Positions 55,850-63,760 of a stretch of 64,000 bases of DNA are shown piece by piece. Location: contig CAJULQ010000007.1 in assembly GCA_910587595.1 (NCBI GenBank), positions 1 to 64,000 of the forward strand. Reading direction: 5' to 3'. Made by a program: the position numbers and the translations under genes. Each line of letters starts with the position of its first letter. Position 1 is the stretch's first letter. Source of the DNA: an uncultured Christensenellaceae bacterium (GTDB taxonomy: Bacteria; Bacillota; Clostridia; Christensenellales; Pumilibacteraceae). Under the pieces are notes generated by a model. The model saw only the letters and a list, made by a program, of their open reading frames with translations. It was not told the DNA's origin and made no database searches.

Positions 55850-57016
55850 TTATAAACTTGCTTGCAGTATGGCGCGGATATCCGTTGCATCTAAGATTTT
55901 GTAGCCGCCGTCCATGATGTGCGTGCTTTTTACGATGCCGTCTAACATTGCCTCGTTGGCGCCCAGCTCGGTTATGTTCATGACCAAGCCGATCTTTTGC
56001 ATCCATGTCTCCATGCGCGCAAGACCCTCGTCGGCCGCTTGCTTTTCGGTTTTGCCATGGGGATCCACGCCCCAAACGTTCACGGCGTAGCGTGCGAACT
56101 TTGCCGTGCCGTACGGCAAGATATAGCGGTAGTAAGGAAGTGATACCGCGGCAAGCGTCATGCCGTGCGTTGCGTCGGTGTGCGCCGCCACCGCTTGCCC
56201 GAGCATGTGCACCATCCAATCGGTGGTTTTGCCTTTGGCCACAAGCGTGTTGAGCGCCCACGTGGCCGTCCACATGATGTTGCTGCGCGCCTCGTAGTTC
56301 GTCGGGTTTTCAACGGCTATGTTTGCGCTGTGAATGAGCGAGCGCAAAAGGCCTTCCATGATATAGTCGCTCGTGTTGTCGTCCGTGCCCGAAAAATACT
56401 GTTCGAGAATGTGCGACATAATGTCGTAAATGCCCGATACCATTTGGTATTTGGGCAATGTAAACGTGTATTCGGGGTTTAGAATGGAGAACTTCGGAAA
56501 AACCTTTTCGCCGAAAACGTGCCCGATCTTTTGTTTTTGTGCGTGGTTGGTGATCACCGAGCCGCCGTTCATTTCGCTGCCCGTGCCCACCATGGTGAGC
56601 ACGCACCCAACGGGAATTATCTCGCAAGACGGCTCTTCGAAACGGATAAAATATTTTTCCCAAGGATCGTCGTGGCAGTGTACCGATACCGAAACGGCTT
56701 TGGCATAGTCGCATACCGAGCCGCCGCCCACGGCGAGTATCAAATCGGCTTTCGCCGCTCTTGCGCGCGCTATACCCTCGTTGAGTTTATCGACGGTGGG
56801 GTTGGGCATAACGCCCGCGTCCTCGAAAATTTCTTTGTCGTTGGATTTGAGAATAGCAACAACTTTGTCGTAGATTCCGTTTTTCTTAATAGAGCCGCCG
56901 CCGTAAACAAGCAATACGTTTTTGCCGTATTCGGGCAGTTCTTCGTTCAAGCCGTCTAAGGCATTTTGGCCGAAGTATAATTTGGTGGGGTTGCAGTACG
57001 TAAAATTTCCTAACAT
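55850..57016 (-). CDS. Iron-containing alcohol dehydrogenase (butanol dehydrogenase type)
   Basis: 388 residues. It has a nucleotide-binding GGGS motif (LAVGGGSVCDYAK), the family TMVGTGSEMNGGSVIT, and metal ligands in YDIMSHILEQYF and HGMTLAAVSLPYYRYILPYG, plus TDATHGM. Such NAD(P)H-dependent enzymes reduce aldehydes to alcohols, for example in butanol or ethanol formation. The start at 57014-57016 follows GGAGATAA. It points left, toward the PPOX gene, and appears complete. Confidence 0.9.
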   Translation of the reverse strand: MLGNFTYCNPTKLYFGQNALDGLNEELPEYGKNVLLVYGGGSIKKNGIYDKVVAILKSNDKEIFEDAGVMPNPTVDKLNEGIARARAAKADLILAVGGGSVCDYAKAVSVSVHCHDDPWEKYFIRFEEPSCEIIPVGCVLTMVGTGSEMNGGSVITNHAQKQKIGHVFGEKVFPKFSILNPEYTFTLPKYQMVSGIYDIMSHILEQYFSGTDDNTSDYIMEGLLRSLIHSANIAVENPTNYEARSNIMWTATWALNTLVAKGKTTDWMVHMLGQAVAAHTDATHGMTLAAVSLPYYRYILPYGTAKFARYAVNVWGVDPHGKTEKQAADEGLARMETWMQKIGLVMNITELGANEAMLDGIVKSTHIMDGGYKILDATDIRAILQASL

Positions 57017-57130
57017 AATTTTTTATCTCCTTAAATATATTTTTTACCTTATAAAATTCGTTCGAGCGGACGTTTCCGCTTGCGGTGCGGATATGCCCGA
57101 TTTTTTACCCGTTTCGATACACTTTAATAT

Positions 57131-57268
57131 CTACGCCATATTGCGGGCGATTTGCAATATTTCCGTTTCGATATTTTCGGCGTTCAGCGTTTTTGCAATC
57201 TCCGAAAGAGCGGTAAACGTACAGCCGTTTGCTCTCGGGCTTCCGTTAAAAAGCAATACCTTCGTTTT
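57131..57268 (-). pseudogene. Remnant of NADPH-dependent FMN reductase / flavodoxin-fold protein
   Basis: In the minus frame from 57268: KTKVLLFNGSPRANGCTFTALSEIAKTLNAENIETEILQIA, then a stop at 57131. This is the N-terminal flavin-binding motif (GSPRxNGxT) of flavin reductases. The ATG is lost (TAT) and the remaining three quarters of the protein are missing. Confidence 0.65.
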
Positions 57269-57548
57269 ATACCTCGATTTGTTTTATTGTTTGTGCGGGG
57301 ACGCCGCCTACAACGGCGTTTGCGGGCACGTCTTTCGTAACGACGGCTCCCGCCGCAATAACTGCATTGTCGCCGATAGTTACGCCCGAAAGTATCGTTG
57401 CGTGTGCGCCTACCCATACGCCGTTCCCGATTTCTACGGGCGCGGGGAACATATTCGCGCGTTTGTTCGGGGTAAGGTCGTGGTTTATCGTAGCGATTAC
57501 AACTTGCTGTCCGATAAGTACGTTATTTCCGATTTCGATTCCGCCTTA
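57267..57548 (-). pseudogene. 5'-truncated hexapeptide-repeat acetyltransferase
   Basis: In frame from about 57548: GGIEIGNNVLIGQQVVIATINHDLTPNKRANMFPAPVEIGNGVWVGAHATILSGVTIGDNAVIAAGAVVTKDVPANAVVGGVPAQTIKQIEV. This is the C-terminal part of a maltose O-acetyltransferase-like left-handed beta helix. A stop precedes it and the first half is absent. The short ORF from 57452 is internal. Confidence 0.7.
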
Positions 57549-57669
57549 TTTATACTTATATTTTATTATCCGCTCCACTATATGTCAAATGCTTATATTT
57601 TATAGAAAAGCCATAATTGACGCGCATATTTATAATATGCTATACTATTCGAAAGGACGGTGGAATACA

Positions 57670-58545
57670 ATGGAACTTCGGGAACTTAAATATTTTTTGG
57701 CGGTTGCGCGCGAACAAAGCATATCCAAAGCGGCGGCAGCACTTTTGACTACGCAACCGAATTTATCTCGTCAAATGCAAAATCTCGAAAAGGAAATAGG
57801 ACAGCAGCTGTTTGTTCGCGGAACGAAGAAAATTACGCTTACCGAAGCGGGACGGTTGCTTCGCAAGCGCGCGGAAGAAATCATAGAACTGTATAATCAG
57901 ACGGAAGCCGAGCTCAATAAGCCCATTGCCGACGTAAGCGGCAATATTTATATCGGCGGCGGCGAAAGTTACGTTATGGGTCTTATAGCGAAAGCCGCGC
58001 ACTCCGTTCGGTGCGATTACCCCAACGTCAAATTTCATTTGTTCAGCGGCGACAGCGGCACGATTTCCGAAAGGCTTGATAAAGGGCTTATAGATTTCGG
58101 TATTTTTATCGAGCCGTTCGATTTATCCAAATACGACCATTTGCGCCTGCCGCTTTACGATACTTGGGGCGTGATAATGCGAAAAGACAGTCCGCTTGCC
58201 GAAAAAAAATATATTACGCCCGAAGATTTATGGGACAAACCGATTATCCGTTCCCGCCAGTCGATAGGAAAAAACAAAATCGGCGAATGGTTTCAAAAAA
58301 GCGAGGAAGAACTGAATATTGTTGCTACGGGCAATCTTTTGTATAATATGTCTTTACTTGTGGAAGAAGGTCTCGGATATGCGGTCAGCTTAGATAAAAT
58401 CTTAAACACAACGGGGAACTCGAATTTATGTTTCCGTCCGCTTTATCCCGAGCTTATTTCGCATCTCGAGATTGCGTGGAAGAAGTATCAAGTGTTCCCG
58501 AGGTGCGCGGAAATTTTTTTGAAACGATTGCAAGAAATCATATAG
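57670..58545 (+). CDS. LysR-family transcription regulator
   Basis: 291 residues; the ATG at 57670 after AAAGGACGG gives the canonical start MELRELKYFLAVAREQSISKAAAALLTTQPNLSRQMQNLEKEIGQQLFVRGTKKITLTEAG, a textbook LysR winged helix. The effector domain follows (IYIGGGESYVMGLIAKAAHSVRCDYPNVKFHLFSGDSGTI). It is divergent from the acetyltransferase and flavoprotein remnants, which were probably its targets. It appears intact. Its stop is 20 bases before the tRNA fragment. Confidence 0.9.
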   Translation: MELRELKYFLAVAREQSISKAAAALLTTQPNLSRQMQNLEKEIGQQLFVRGTKKITLTEAGRLLRKRAEEIIELYNQTEAELNKPIADVSGNIYIGGGESYVMGLIAKAAHSVRCDYPNVKFHLFSGDSGTISERLDKGLIDFGIFIEPFDLSKYDHLRLPLYDTWGVIMRKDSPLAEKKYITPEDLWDKPIIRSRQSIGKNKIGEWFQKSEEELNIVATGNLLYNMSLLVEEGLGYAVSLDKILNTTGNSNLCFRPLYPELISHLEIAWKKYQVFPRCAEIFLKRLQEII

Positions 58546-58565
58546 ATAAATGTACAACTTTATGG

Positions 58566-58622
58566 ACTTGAAAACCGTTTGGCGGCAATGCCACGGGGGT
58601 TCGAATCCCTCCGCCTCCGCCA
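58566..58622 (+). other. 3' fragment of tRNA-Ser(UGA), attachment-site remnant
   Basis: From the anticodon loop (CTTGAAA, anticodon TGA at 58569-58571) through the long variable arm, T-arm (GGGGGTTCGAATCCCTC) and acceptor end with CCA. The 5' half and the 5' anticodon stem are missing. Tyrosine integrases commonly recombine at the anticodon loop and leave such a 3' copy at one end of the element. Confidence 0.8.
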
Positions 58623-58670
58623 TGAAAATAAGAGGGCACAGATCGCGCCCTTTTTTCGTGCTTTGCAGTG

Positions 58671-59003
58671 CTATGTTTCCATTGCGTCGGTGTCCACGTC
58701 CAACGTGTATTGGGGCGCAGCGTAGTCGCGGTATAGGGCAAAACGGAAAGAACGGTTTTTATTGCGGTATTCCGCGGGGGAAGCGCCTTGTGTTTTTTTG
58801 AAAGCGGCGAGAAACATGCGTTTATCCGAATAGCCCACTTTTTTGCCGATCTCGGAAACGGACATGTCGGAATTTTTGAGCAGCTCCGTGGCGGCGGTGA
58901 CGCGCTGTTTGGTGAGCGCGGAAAGGATCGTTTCTCCATATGATTGTTTGAAAATGCGTTGCAGATACGAGGGCGTTACGCCTACGAAATCGGCGATCTG
59001 TAT
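58671..59003 (-). pseudogene. AraC-type regulator, C-terminal HTH remnant
   Basis: Minus frame: QIADFVGVTPSYLQRIFKQSYG, ETILSALTKQRVTAATELLKNSDMSVSEIGKKVGYSDKRMFLAAFKKTQGASPAEYRNKNR. This is the double HTH of AraC regulators. The frame breaks off at about 59003 (in-frame stop just upstream) where trehalase sequence begins on the other strand, so the N-terminal sensor domain is deleted. Confidence 0.8.
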
Positions 59004-59559
59004 TTATATGAAAAGCTGTTTTCGAAATACGAGGTTTTGCTCGGGCTTGGCGACGGCAATGCGTGGGAACGTAAAGCGCAAGCACGCGCCCAAAAAGTGA
59101 ACGCGCTGTTATGGGATAACGCGGCGGGCGTATATAAAGATCATAACTATAAAACGGGCAAACTATCGGGCGTGATAAGCGCGGCGAGTTTTCAACCCTA
59201 TTTTGTCGGATTTGGGGGGGCGAGAAACAAAGGAGCGGACTGTTAAATCTATTGCAAACGCTCGAAAGTTCACCACCGAAAAGACGGACAAAAAGTATCA
59301 GTGGGCATATCCGAATATTTGGGCGCCGTGCCAATACGTTGCCGTAGAGGGATTGCGCCGCTACGGTTTCAATACGGAGGCGGAACGCATCGCAAAGAAG
59401 TGCGTTGCGCTCATCGAAAAGAATTTTGCCGCGCACGGCAAACTGTTCGAAAAATATAATGGGCTTACGGGCGACATAGACGCCATATCCGAATACGGCA
59501 CGCCCGAAATGCTCGGCTGGACGGCGGGCGTGTATATGGCGCTGAGTAAATCGCTCTGA
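59003..59559 (+). pseudogene. Trehalase-like (GH37) C-terminal remnant with frameshift
   Basis: Frame 1 (59003-59246) reads EKLFSKYEVLLGLGDGNAWE and LLWDNAAGVYKDHNYKTGKLSGVISAASFQPYFVGFGG. After a run of seven G (59214-59220) the match continues in another frame: KETKERTVKSIANARKF-like, then YQWAYPNIWAPCQYVAVEGLRRYG, the trehalase signature region, to 59559. Six G would restore the frame. The N-terminal half is absent. Confidence 0.75.
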
Positions 59560-59679
59560 ATCAAGTTGCTTTTTTACGTGTTGGTAAGCTTTAAGCTTAA
59601 ATTCTATTGCAAATACTACCAAAATAGGTTCTTTGTTATATTTGCGTTGGCTTATAACAAATAACTTTACAGATGTAAA

Positions 59680-59723
59680 AAATAAGATCCCGATGGCTGT
59701 GTGTTCCATCGGGATCTTATTTT
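59680..59723 (+). terminator. Strong intrinsic terminator
   Basis: AAATAAGATCCCGATGG pairs with CCATCGGGATCTTATTT around a 9-base loop. The 400 bases from 59560 to 59959 otherwise hold only a weak TATAAT box (59879-59884) ahead of the integrase. Confidence 0.85.
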
Positions 59724-59959
59724 ATTTGTATAGCTGTAGAAAGTTTGTTATTTCGTCGGTCTATATGACTGCTTTATTTACCAATATGTAAATATAGCGT
59801 TTTTCGCAAGGAACGGGAAGGTTAGCGAGGACACCGCAAAATATAGGTATTTAGGTGTTTTTTCTTAAATTTATAAAGTATAATGGACGAAAAGCCAACT
59901 TTGCAGAATGTTGCGCATCATTTCAGATAGAATATTAAAAAATCTTAGGGGGATGAAAA

Positions 59960-60871
59960 ATGAAATACTATGATTGGCTCGATGAGTGGATGACATATTA
60001 TGTTAATTTGGCCACAAAAGAACGGACTTGCGAGAAGTACCGCAAGCAAATAGAAAACCATATAGCACCGAAGTTGGGGGAATTCGAGTTGGACGCTTTA
60101 TCGGCGCAAGTGTTGCAACGGTTTACGGTGGATCTATCCGAAAAAGGCTTGGCTGCGAACACGGTGAACAGTGTTGTTTCTATATTGAAATCTTCCATTA
60201 AACAAGCCGCCATACTTGGCATTGCAAAAGTACAATGCACGGATGCTATTGTTCGTCCGAAAGCAAAAGAAAAACAGGTTGAGAGCTTCACCAAAGACGA
60301 GCAACGTAAGATCGAGCTATATATAGCGGACAGTAAAAAAAACAAACTGTTCGGAATTTTGCTTTGCCTTTACACAGGCTTGCGAATAGGCGAGCTTCTC
60401 GCACTCGTATGGCAGGACATAGATTTTGTTAAAGGGATAATTACCGTGAATAAGTCGTGCCGTGATGCGTGGCGGAACGGCGCGTATGTGAAGGATATAG
60501 ATACGCCCAAAACGGATAACGCCTACCGCATTGTTCCCATTCCCAAACAGTTGATGGTAAAGCTTAAAGAGGTTAAGAAACATAGCGTAGGTGAGTACGT
60601 TGTAGACGGGAAAACGAAATACGGCGCAGAGGTGCGTAGCTACCAAAGGACGTTTGAAAGCATACTCAAAAGACTTGAGATCGCACATAAAGGATTTCAC
60701 GCTTTACGCCACACGTTTGCCACGCGTGCGCTGGAAGTGGGAATGGACGTAAAGACGCTTTCGGAGATACTCGGACACGGTAATCCTATGATTACGCTTA
60801 AACGCTATGCGCATTCTATGTTAGAACATAAAATCGAAATGATGAACAGAGTGGGAAAATTGCTGCTGTAA
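59960..60871 (+). CDS. int: Tyrosine recombinase/integrase
   Basis: 303 residues. The N-terminal SAM-like core-binding domain (1-100) is followed by the catalytic domain with Arg in YTGLRIGELLAL, the box II HALRHTFATRALEVGMDVKTLSEILGHGNPMITLKRYAHS (His, Arg, His, and nucleophile Tyr in RYAH). An arm-binding N-terminal domain seems to be lacking, so it is a short-form integrase. It has a GGGGGATG site. It marks an integrative element that continues to the right. The partner attachment site was not located. Confidence 0.92.
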   Translation: MKYYDWLDEWMTYYVNLATKERTCEKYRKQIENHIAPKLGEFELDALSAQVLQRFTVDLSEKGLAANTVNSVVSILKSSIKQAAILGIAKVQCTDAIVRPKAKEKQVESFTKDEQRKIELYIADSKKNKLFGILLCLYTGLRIGELLALVWQDIDFVKGIITVNKSCRDAWRNGAYVKDIDTPKTDNAYRIVPIPKQLMVKLKEVKKHSVGEYVVDGKTKYGAEVRSYQRTFESILKRLEIAHKGFHALRHTFATRALEVGMDVKTLSEILGHGNPMITLKRYAHSMLEHKIEMMNRVGKLLL

Positions 60872-60873
60872 AC

Positions 60874-60909
60874 ACAAAAGCGGCGGTCAAATTTGACCGC
60901 CGCTTTTGT
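60874..60909 (+). terminator. Perfect palindromic terminator after integrase
   Basis: ACAAAAGCGGCGGTCAAA and its complement without spacer (60874-60909). It forms a long hairpin with A- and T-runs and so should work in both directions. Confidence 0.8.
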
Positions 60910-61056
60910 ACATAGATTATACTAATCTATGTACAACTATAGTTTTATTATAACGAATTTTGATGAATTAATCAAGTATTATGGTGGTTTTTTAGAAAAT
61001 ACTGCCTATTGTAATACATATTTTCATTATTTTGCTTACATTATCTACATAGATTA
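60907..61056. promoter_or_regulatory. Three copies of TACATAGATTA, operator-like
   Basis: TGTACATAGATTA (60907-60919) and its complement TAATCTATGTACA (60923-60935) form a 13-base inverted repeat with 3-base spacer. A further direct copy TACATAGATTA lies at 61046-61056, inside the promoter of the next gene. They may be repressor or integrase arm sites. Confidence 0.55.
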
Positions 61057-61060
61057 GTAT
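61032..61060 (+). promoter_or_regulatory. Promoter of the cargo gene set
   Basis: TTGCTT (61032-61037), 17 bases, TAGTAT (61055-61060). The spacer and the -10 box overlap the third TACATAGATTA copy. Confidence 0.5.
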
Positions 61061-61112
61061 ATTTTATGTACTTTTAAGGCGATAGAAAGTTCATATAGGA
61101 AGGATGGTTATA

Positions 61113-62810
61113 ATGCAAGCAAGCGAATACACAGAAAAATACAAAAGTATCTTTCTAAACGCTGAATTGGATTCTGTTTTATCAAGCGGTTTGAAAACTC
61201 CTAATTTGCATTTCATAAGCGATAAGTATTCTGCAATAAGAGAAAGTCAAGTTAAAAGTAGGAGCAATTTATTTAGGGAAGCGCTTAATGCGGCTATTGC
61301 TAACGACGACGTATCGCAATTACAATCTTTTGTTGCTGAATTACATGAAATATGCATTCGAAATTCGGATGTATCTAAAACTACGATAAATGATAGTGAT
61401 ATTATTTTACCGCCGACTTTGGCCTTGAAAACTCTTATGGAGAGTTATATATCAATTATTAAATTTAAGATGATTTATAAGCCTCGCGTAATTCTGGATG
61501 TTTTGAATGAATTGGTTCGCATTCCCAATACGTGGTGTGTTCAAAAATGCGTCGAATGTTATGTAATGTGCATAAACACATTCGATGATTTACGAGCCGA
61601 AAAAGAGGCAAATGAATTTTATTCTTGCGTAGCGCAAATTGCGCCAGAAGATGCATGGGTAAGATTTCGTAGGTTTAGGCTTGATTTAGGGTGTCGTAGA
61701 AACTGTGACTTCACAAAATTGGATAATGAAAATTATAAAAAATCGCGAGAGGGAGCTTCGATTTTTGCGGATGCCGACGCGCAATTAAAGGAATTGTTTA
61801 AGCAACAAGCGGCAGCATTTACACAGAGAAAAAACATTGAAGAGCAAGAACAGCAAGCGATCGAAAAGGCAGAGAATGAAAGAAAGCGTAAAGAGGAAGA
61901 AGCAAGAAACGCAAAAATCGAACATGAACAGTGGGAATATCAATATAGAATTTCTCGTCGCCAAGCGCGTGCCGATCGTGCCAAAGCGGGAATTCAGTGG
62001 TGTGCATTTTTATTGCCCGCAAGTTTGTTGATTATTGCAATGATAGCTGCTTTTATTAAACCGTCGTTAATGTTTGGATTTATTCATTTTGGTTGGGTAA
62101 TTGGCATTTATATTGCGGTGCCTGTAATAATAGGTTTTATTTCTATTAAGTGTTACTCAAACTGTGGAATATTGTTTTATGAAGGCAAACGTTTAGCATG
62201 GGTTATTGTAATAAATTCCATATGCTTGATTTTTATGATAATTAGATTGGTTAGCATACCTTTGGGTACGATCAAAATCAATTCGGCTTTTGATTTTAAT
62301 GCAATCAGTAATATGCCCATAGCCAAAACGCTTGTTTTGAACAAAGATGTTGATTTTAAGGGAGGTGAGTTGCACCCCATAAAGGAATTGCCAAGCGGTT
62401 GCACATTTGACGGCGGCGGGCATATTATTAAAAATTTTGTCTGTAAAAAGGGCTACGATATGTCTAAGGGGGATTATGGCAATGGCGGCGGCAATACGAC
62501 TTGGGTAACATCGGGATTGGTTGCCGTGTGTAAGGGAACAATAAAAAATATAGTTTTACAGAATGGAAAATTTAATATTGTCTTTAACAACAAATCCGGC
62601 AGATCTTATTCCAATTTTTGTTTGGGGAATATTTGCGGCATTTTATTTGGTGGCGAATTGAATAATTGCAAAGCGATCGATTGTAAATTTGATTTGTCCG
62701 GTGTTACCAATTTCAGGAGTAAAAATACAAGTGCTATTTGCGGTATGGATTTTGTATGGAAAAAAGGGAAAATTACAAATTGCGAAGTGGAGAATTGTGA
62801 AACGATATAA
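61113..62810 (+). CDS. Unknown membrane protein with coiled coil and repeat-like C-terminus
   Basis: 565 residues; the ATG at 61113 is 9 bases after AGGAAGG and is preferred to the ATG at 61104. Residues 1-225 are soluble helices. A charged coiled coil (QQAIEKAENERKRKEEEARNAKIEHEQWEYQYRISRRQARADRAK) leads into three or four transmembrane segments (about 295-385: LLPASLLIIAMIAAFI, GWVIGIYIAVPVIIGFISI, VIVINSICLIFMIIRLV). The last 165 residues look like an outward beta-helix with GLUG-like turns (PSGCTFDGGGHIIKNFVCK, GLVAVCKGTIKNIVLQNG, GNICGILFGGELNNCKAIDCKF). It is probably a cell-surface sensor or anchor; no known system is identified. Confidence 0.5.
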   Translation: MQASEYTEKYKSIFLNAELDSVLSSGLKTPNLHFISDKYSAIRESQVKSRSNLFREALNAAIANDDVSQLQSFVAELHEICIRNSDVSKTTINDSDIILPPTLALKTLMESYISIIKFKMIYKPRVILDVLNELVRIPNTWCVQKCVECYVMCINTFDDLRAEKEANEFYSCVAQIAPEDAWVRFRRFRLDLGCRRNCDFTKLDNENYKKSREGASIFADADAQLKELFKQQAAAFTQRKNIEEQEQQAIEKAENERKRKEEEARNAKIEHEQWEYQYRISRRQARADRAKAGIQWCAFLLPASLLIIAMIAAFIKPSLMFGFIHFGWVIGIYIAVPVIIGFISIKCYSNCGILFYEGKRLAWVIVINSICLIFMIIRLVSIPLGTIKINSAFDFNAISNMPIAKTLVLNKDVDFKGGELHPIKELPSGCTFDGGGHIIKNFVCKKGYDMSKGDYGNGGGNTTWVTSGLVAVCKGTIKNIVLQNGKFNIVFNNKSGRSYSNFCLGNICGILFGGELNNCKAIDCKFDLSGVTNFRSKNTSAICGMDFVWKKGKITNCEVENCETI

Positions 62811-62839
62811 TTCTATTTTCACTTTTAAGGAGCAATTGC

Positions 62840-63742
62840 ATGAGTTATGTTGAAGAAATAAACAGTAAGCTTTTATGGTTACAAAGAGTAGTTGACGAAT
62901 TTCAAAAATACTACTCTATTGATATGAAAGGTTTAAATGAGGCTTATGATTTGGCGCGGCAAGATGCAGATTATAATAGACTGAAAAATTACTATTTGGA
63001 TTTGAAAAACGAAGTTGGCACCTTTATCAACGCATTGAAATCATATGTTTTATCTTTGCCCGACAGATATTTCATCAAAGAATTCGAAGAGACAATAGAT
63101 ATTTGCAACGCGATCGATAGGATCGGATTTTCGGAATATTCGACCGAATTGGTATCGAAATGCCATGATGAAATGGCAAAAATTACTGCGCAGTCATCGC
63201 TTGAGCAGGATATAAAAGCGATAGAAAAGCTTTCCGAATATCATGCCGAGATACGTGCTGTATATGATCGATTTGATGAACTGTACTATAAATATGTTCG
63301 AACACGGCAAGTGGAACAATTGGCAAGCGATGAATATCATGCCGATTTGGACAAGCTCAAAAATAATTTGGATAAAAAGTTGAATGGTGCGAAAAATGAG
63401 GCTTTATCGGCAATCGGGAAATATAAAGCAACTTACCAACAAATAACCGATGTGTTTTCGGAAGAGTGTTTTGCGGCACAAATAGGTAAGCCGCATACGT
63501 CTTTTCCGACAAAAATTTGTTTGGGATCTATTCTTCACCCGGTGGAAGATTGCGGTAGAGATGTATTGATTAAAGCTCTTTCTTGCGGCAATGTCGATAG
63601 TCTTCCGGTGCCATTTGAAATGCCGTTAGTAGGTGGATTTGATGATTATGAAACAAAATCCGTCGCAAAACCGGAAACTGCCTTTCAACAAAAAAAGAGT
63701 TTGATAGATGATTTTGATGATGAAGATTGGTTAGGAAAATAA
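62840..63742 (+). CDS. Unknown helical protein, 300 aa
   Basis: It starts after AAGGAGC. Residues 1-210 are long helices likely forming coiled coils (YVEEINSKLLWLQRVVDEFQKYY, ADLDKLKNNLDKKLNGAKNEALSAIGKYKATYQQI). Residues 225-275 (PHTSFPTKICLGSILHPVEDCGRDVLIKALSCGNVDSLPVPFEMPLVGG) resemble the segment that precedes the ATPase core in FtsK/SpoIIIE-like proteins. The acidic C-terminus ends DDFDDEDWLGK. It is probably a partner of the next gene. Confidence 0.4.
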   Translation: MSYVEEINSKLLWLQRVVDEFQKYYSIDMKGLNEAYDLARQDADYNRLKNYYLDLKNEVGTFINALKSYVLSLPDRYFIKEFEETIDICNAIDRIGFSEYSTELVSKCHDEMAKITAQSSLEQDIKAIEKLSEYHAEIRAVYDRFDELYYKYVRTRQVEQLASDEYHADLDKLKNNLDKKLNGAKNEALSAIGKYKATYQQITDVFSEECFAAQIGKPHTSFPTKICLGSILHPVEDCGRDVLIKALSCGNVDSLPVPFEMPLVGGFDDYETKSVAKPETAFQQKKSLIDDFDDEDWLGK

Positions 63743-63760
63743 TTTACAGAGGACTTGATT

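Noticed and set aside
58426..58623. Minus-strand ORF starting MAEAEGFEPPW
   Set aside because: It is the antisense translation of the tRNA-Ser fragment and the LysR 3' end, a well-known false ORF.
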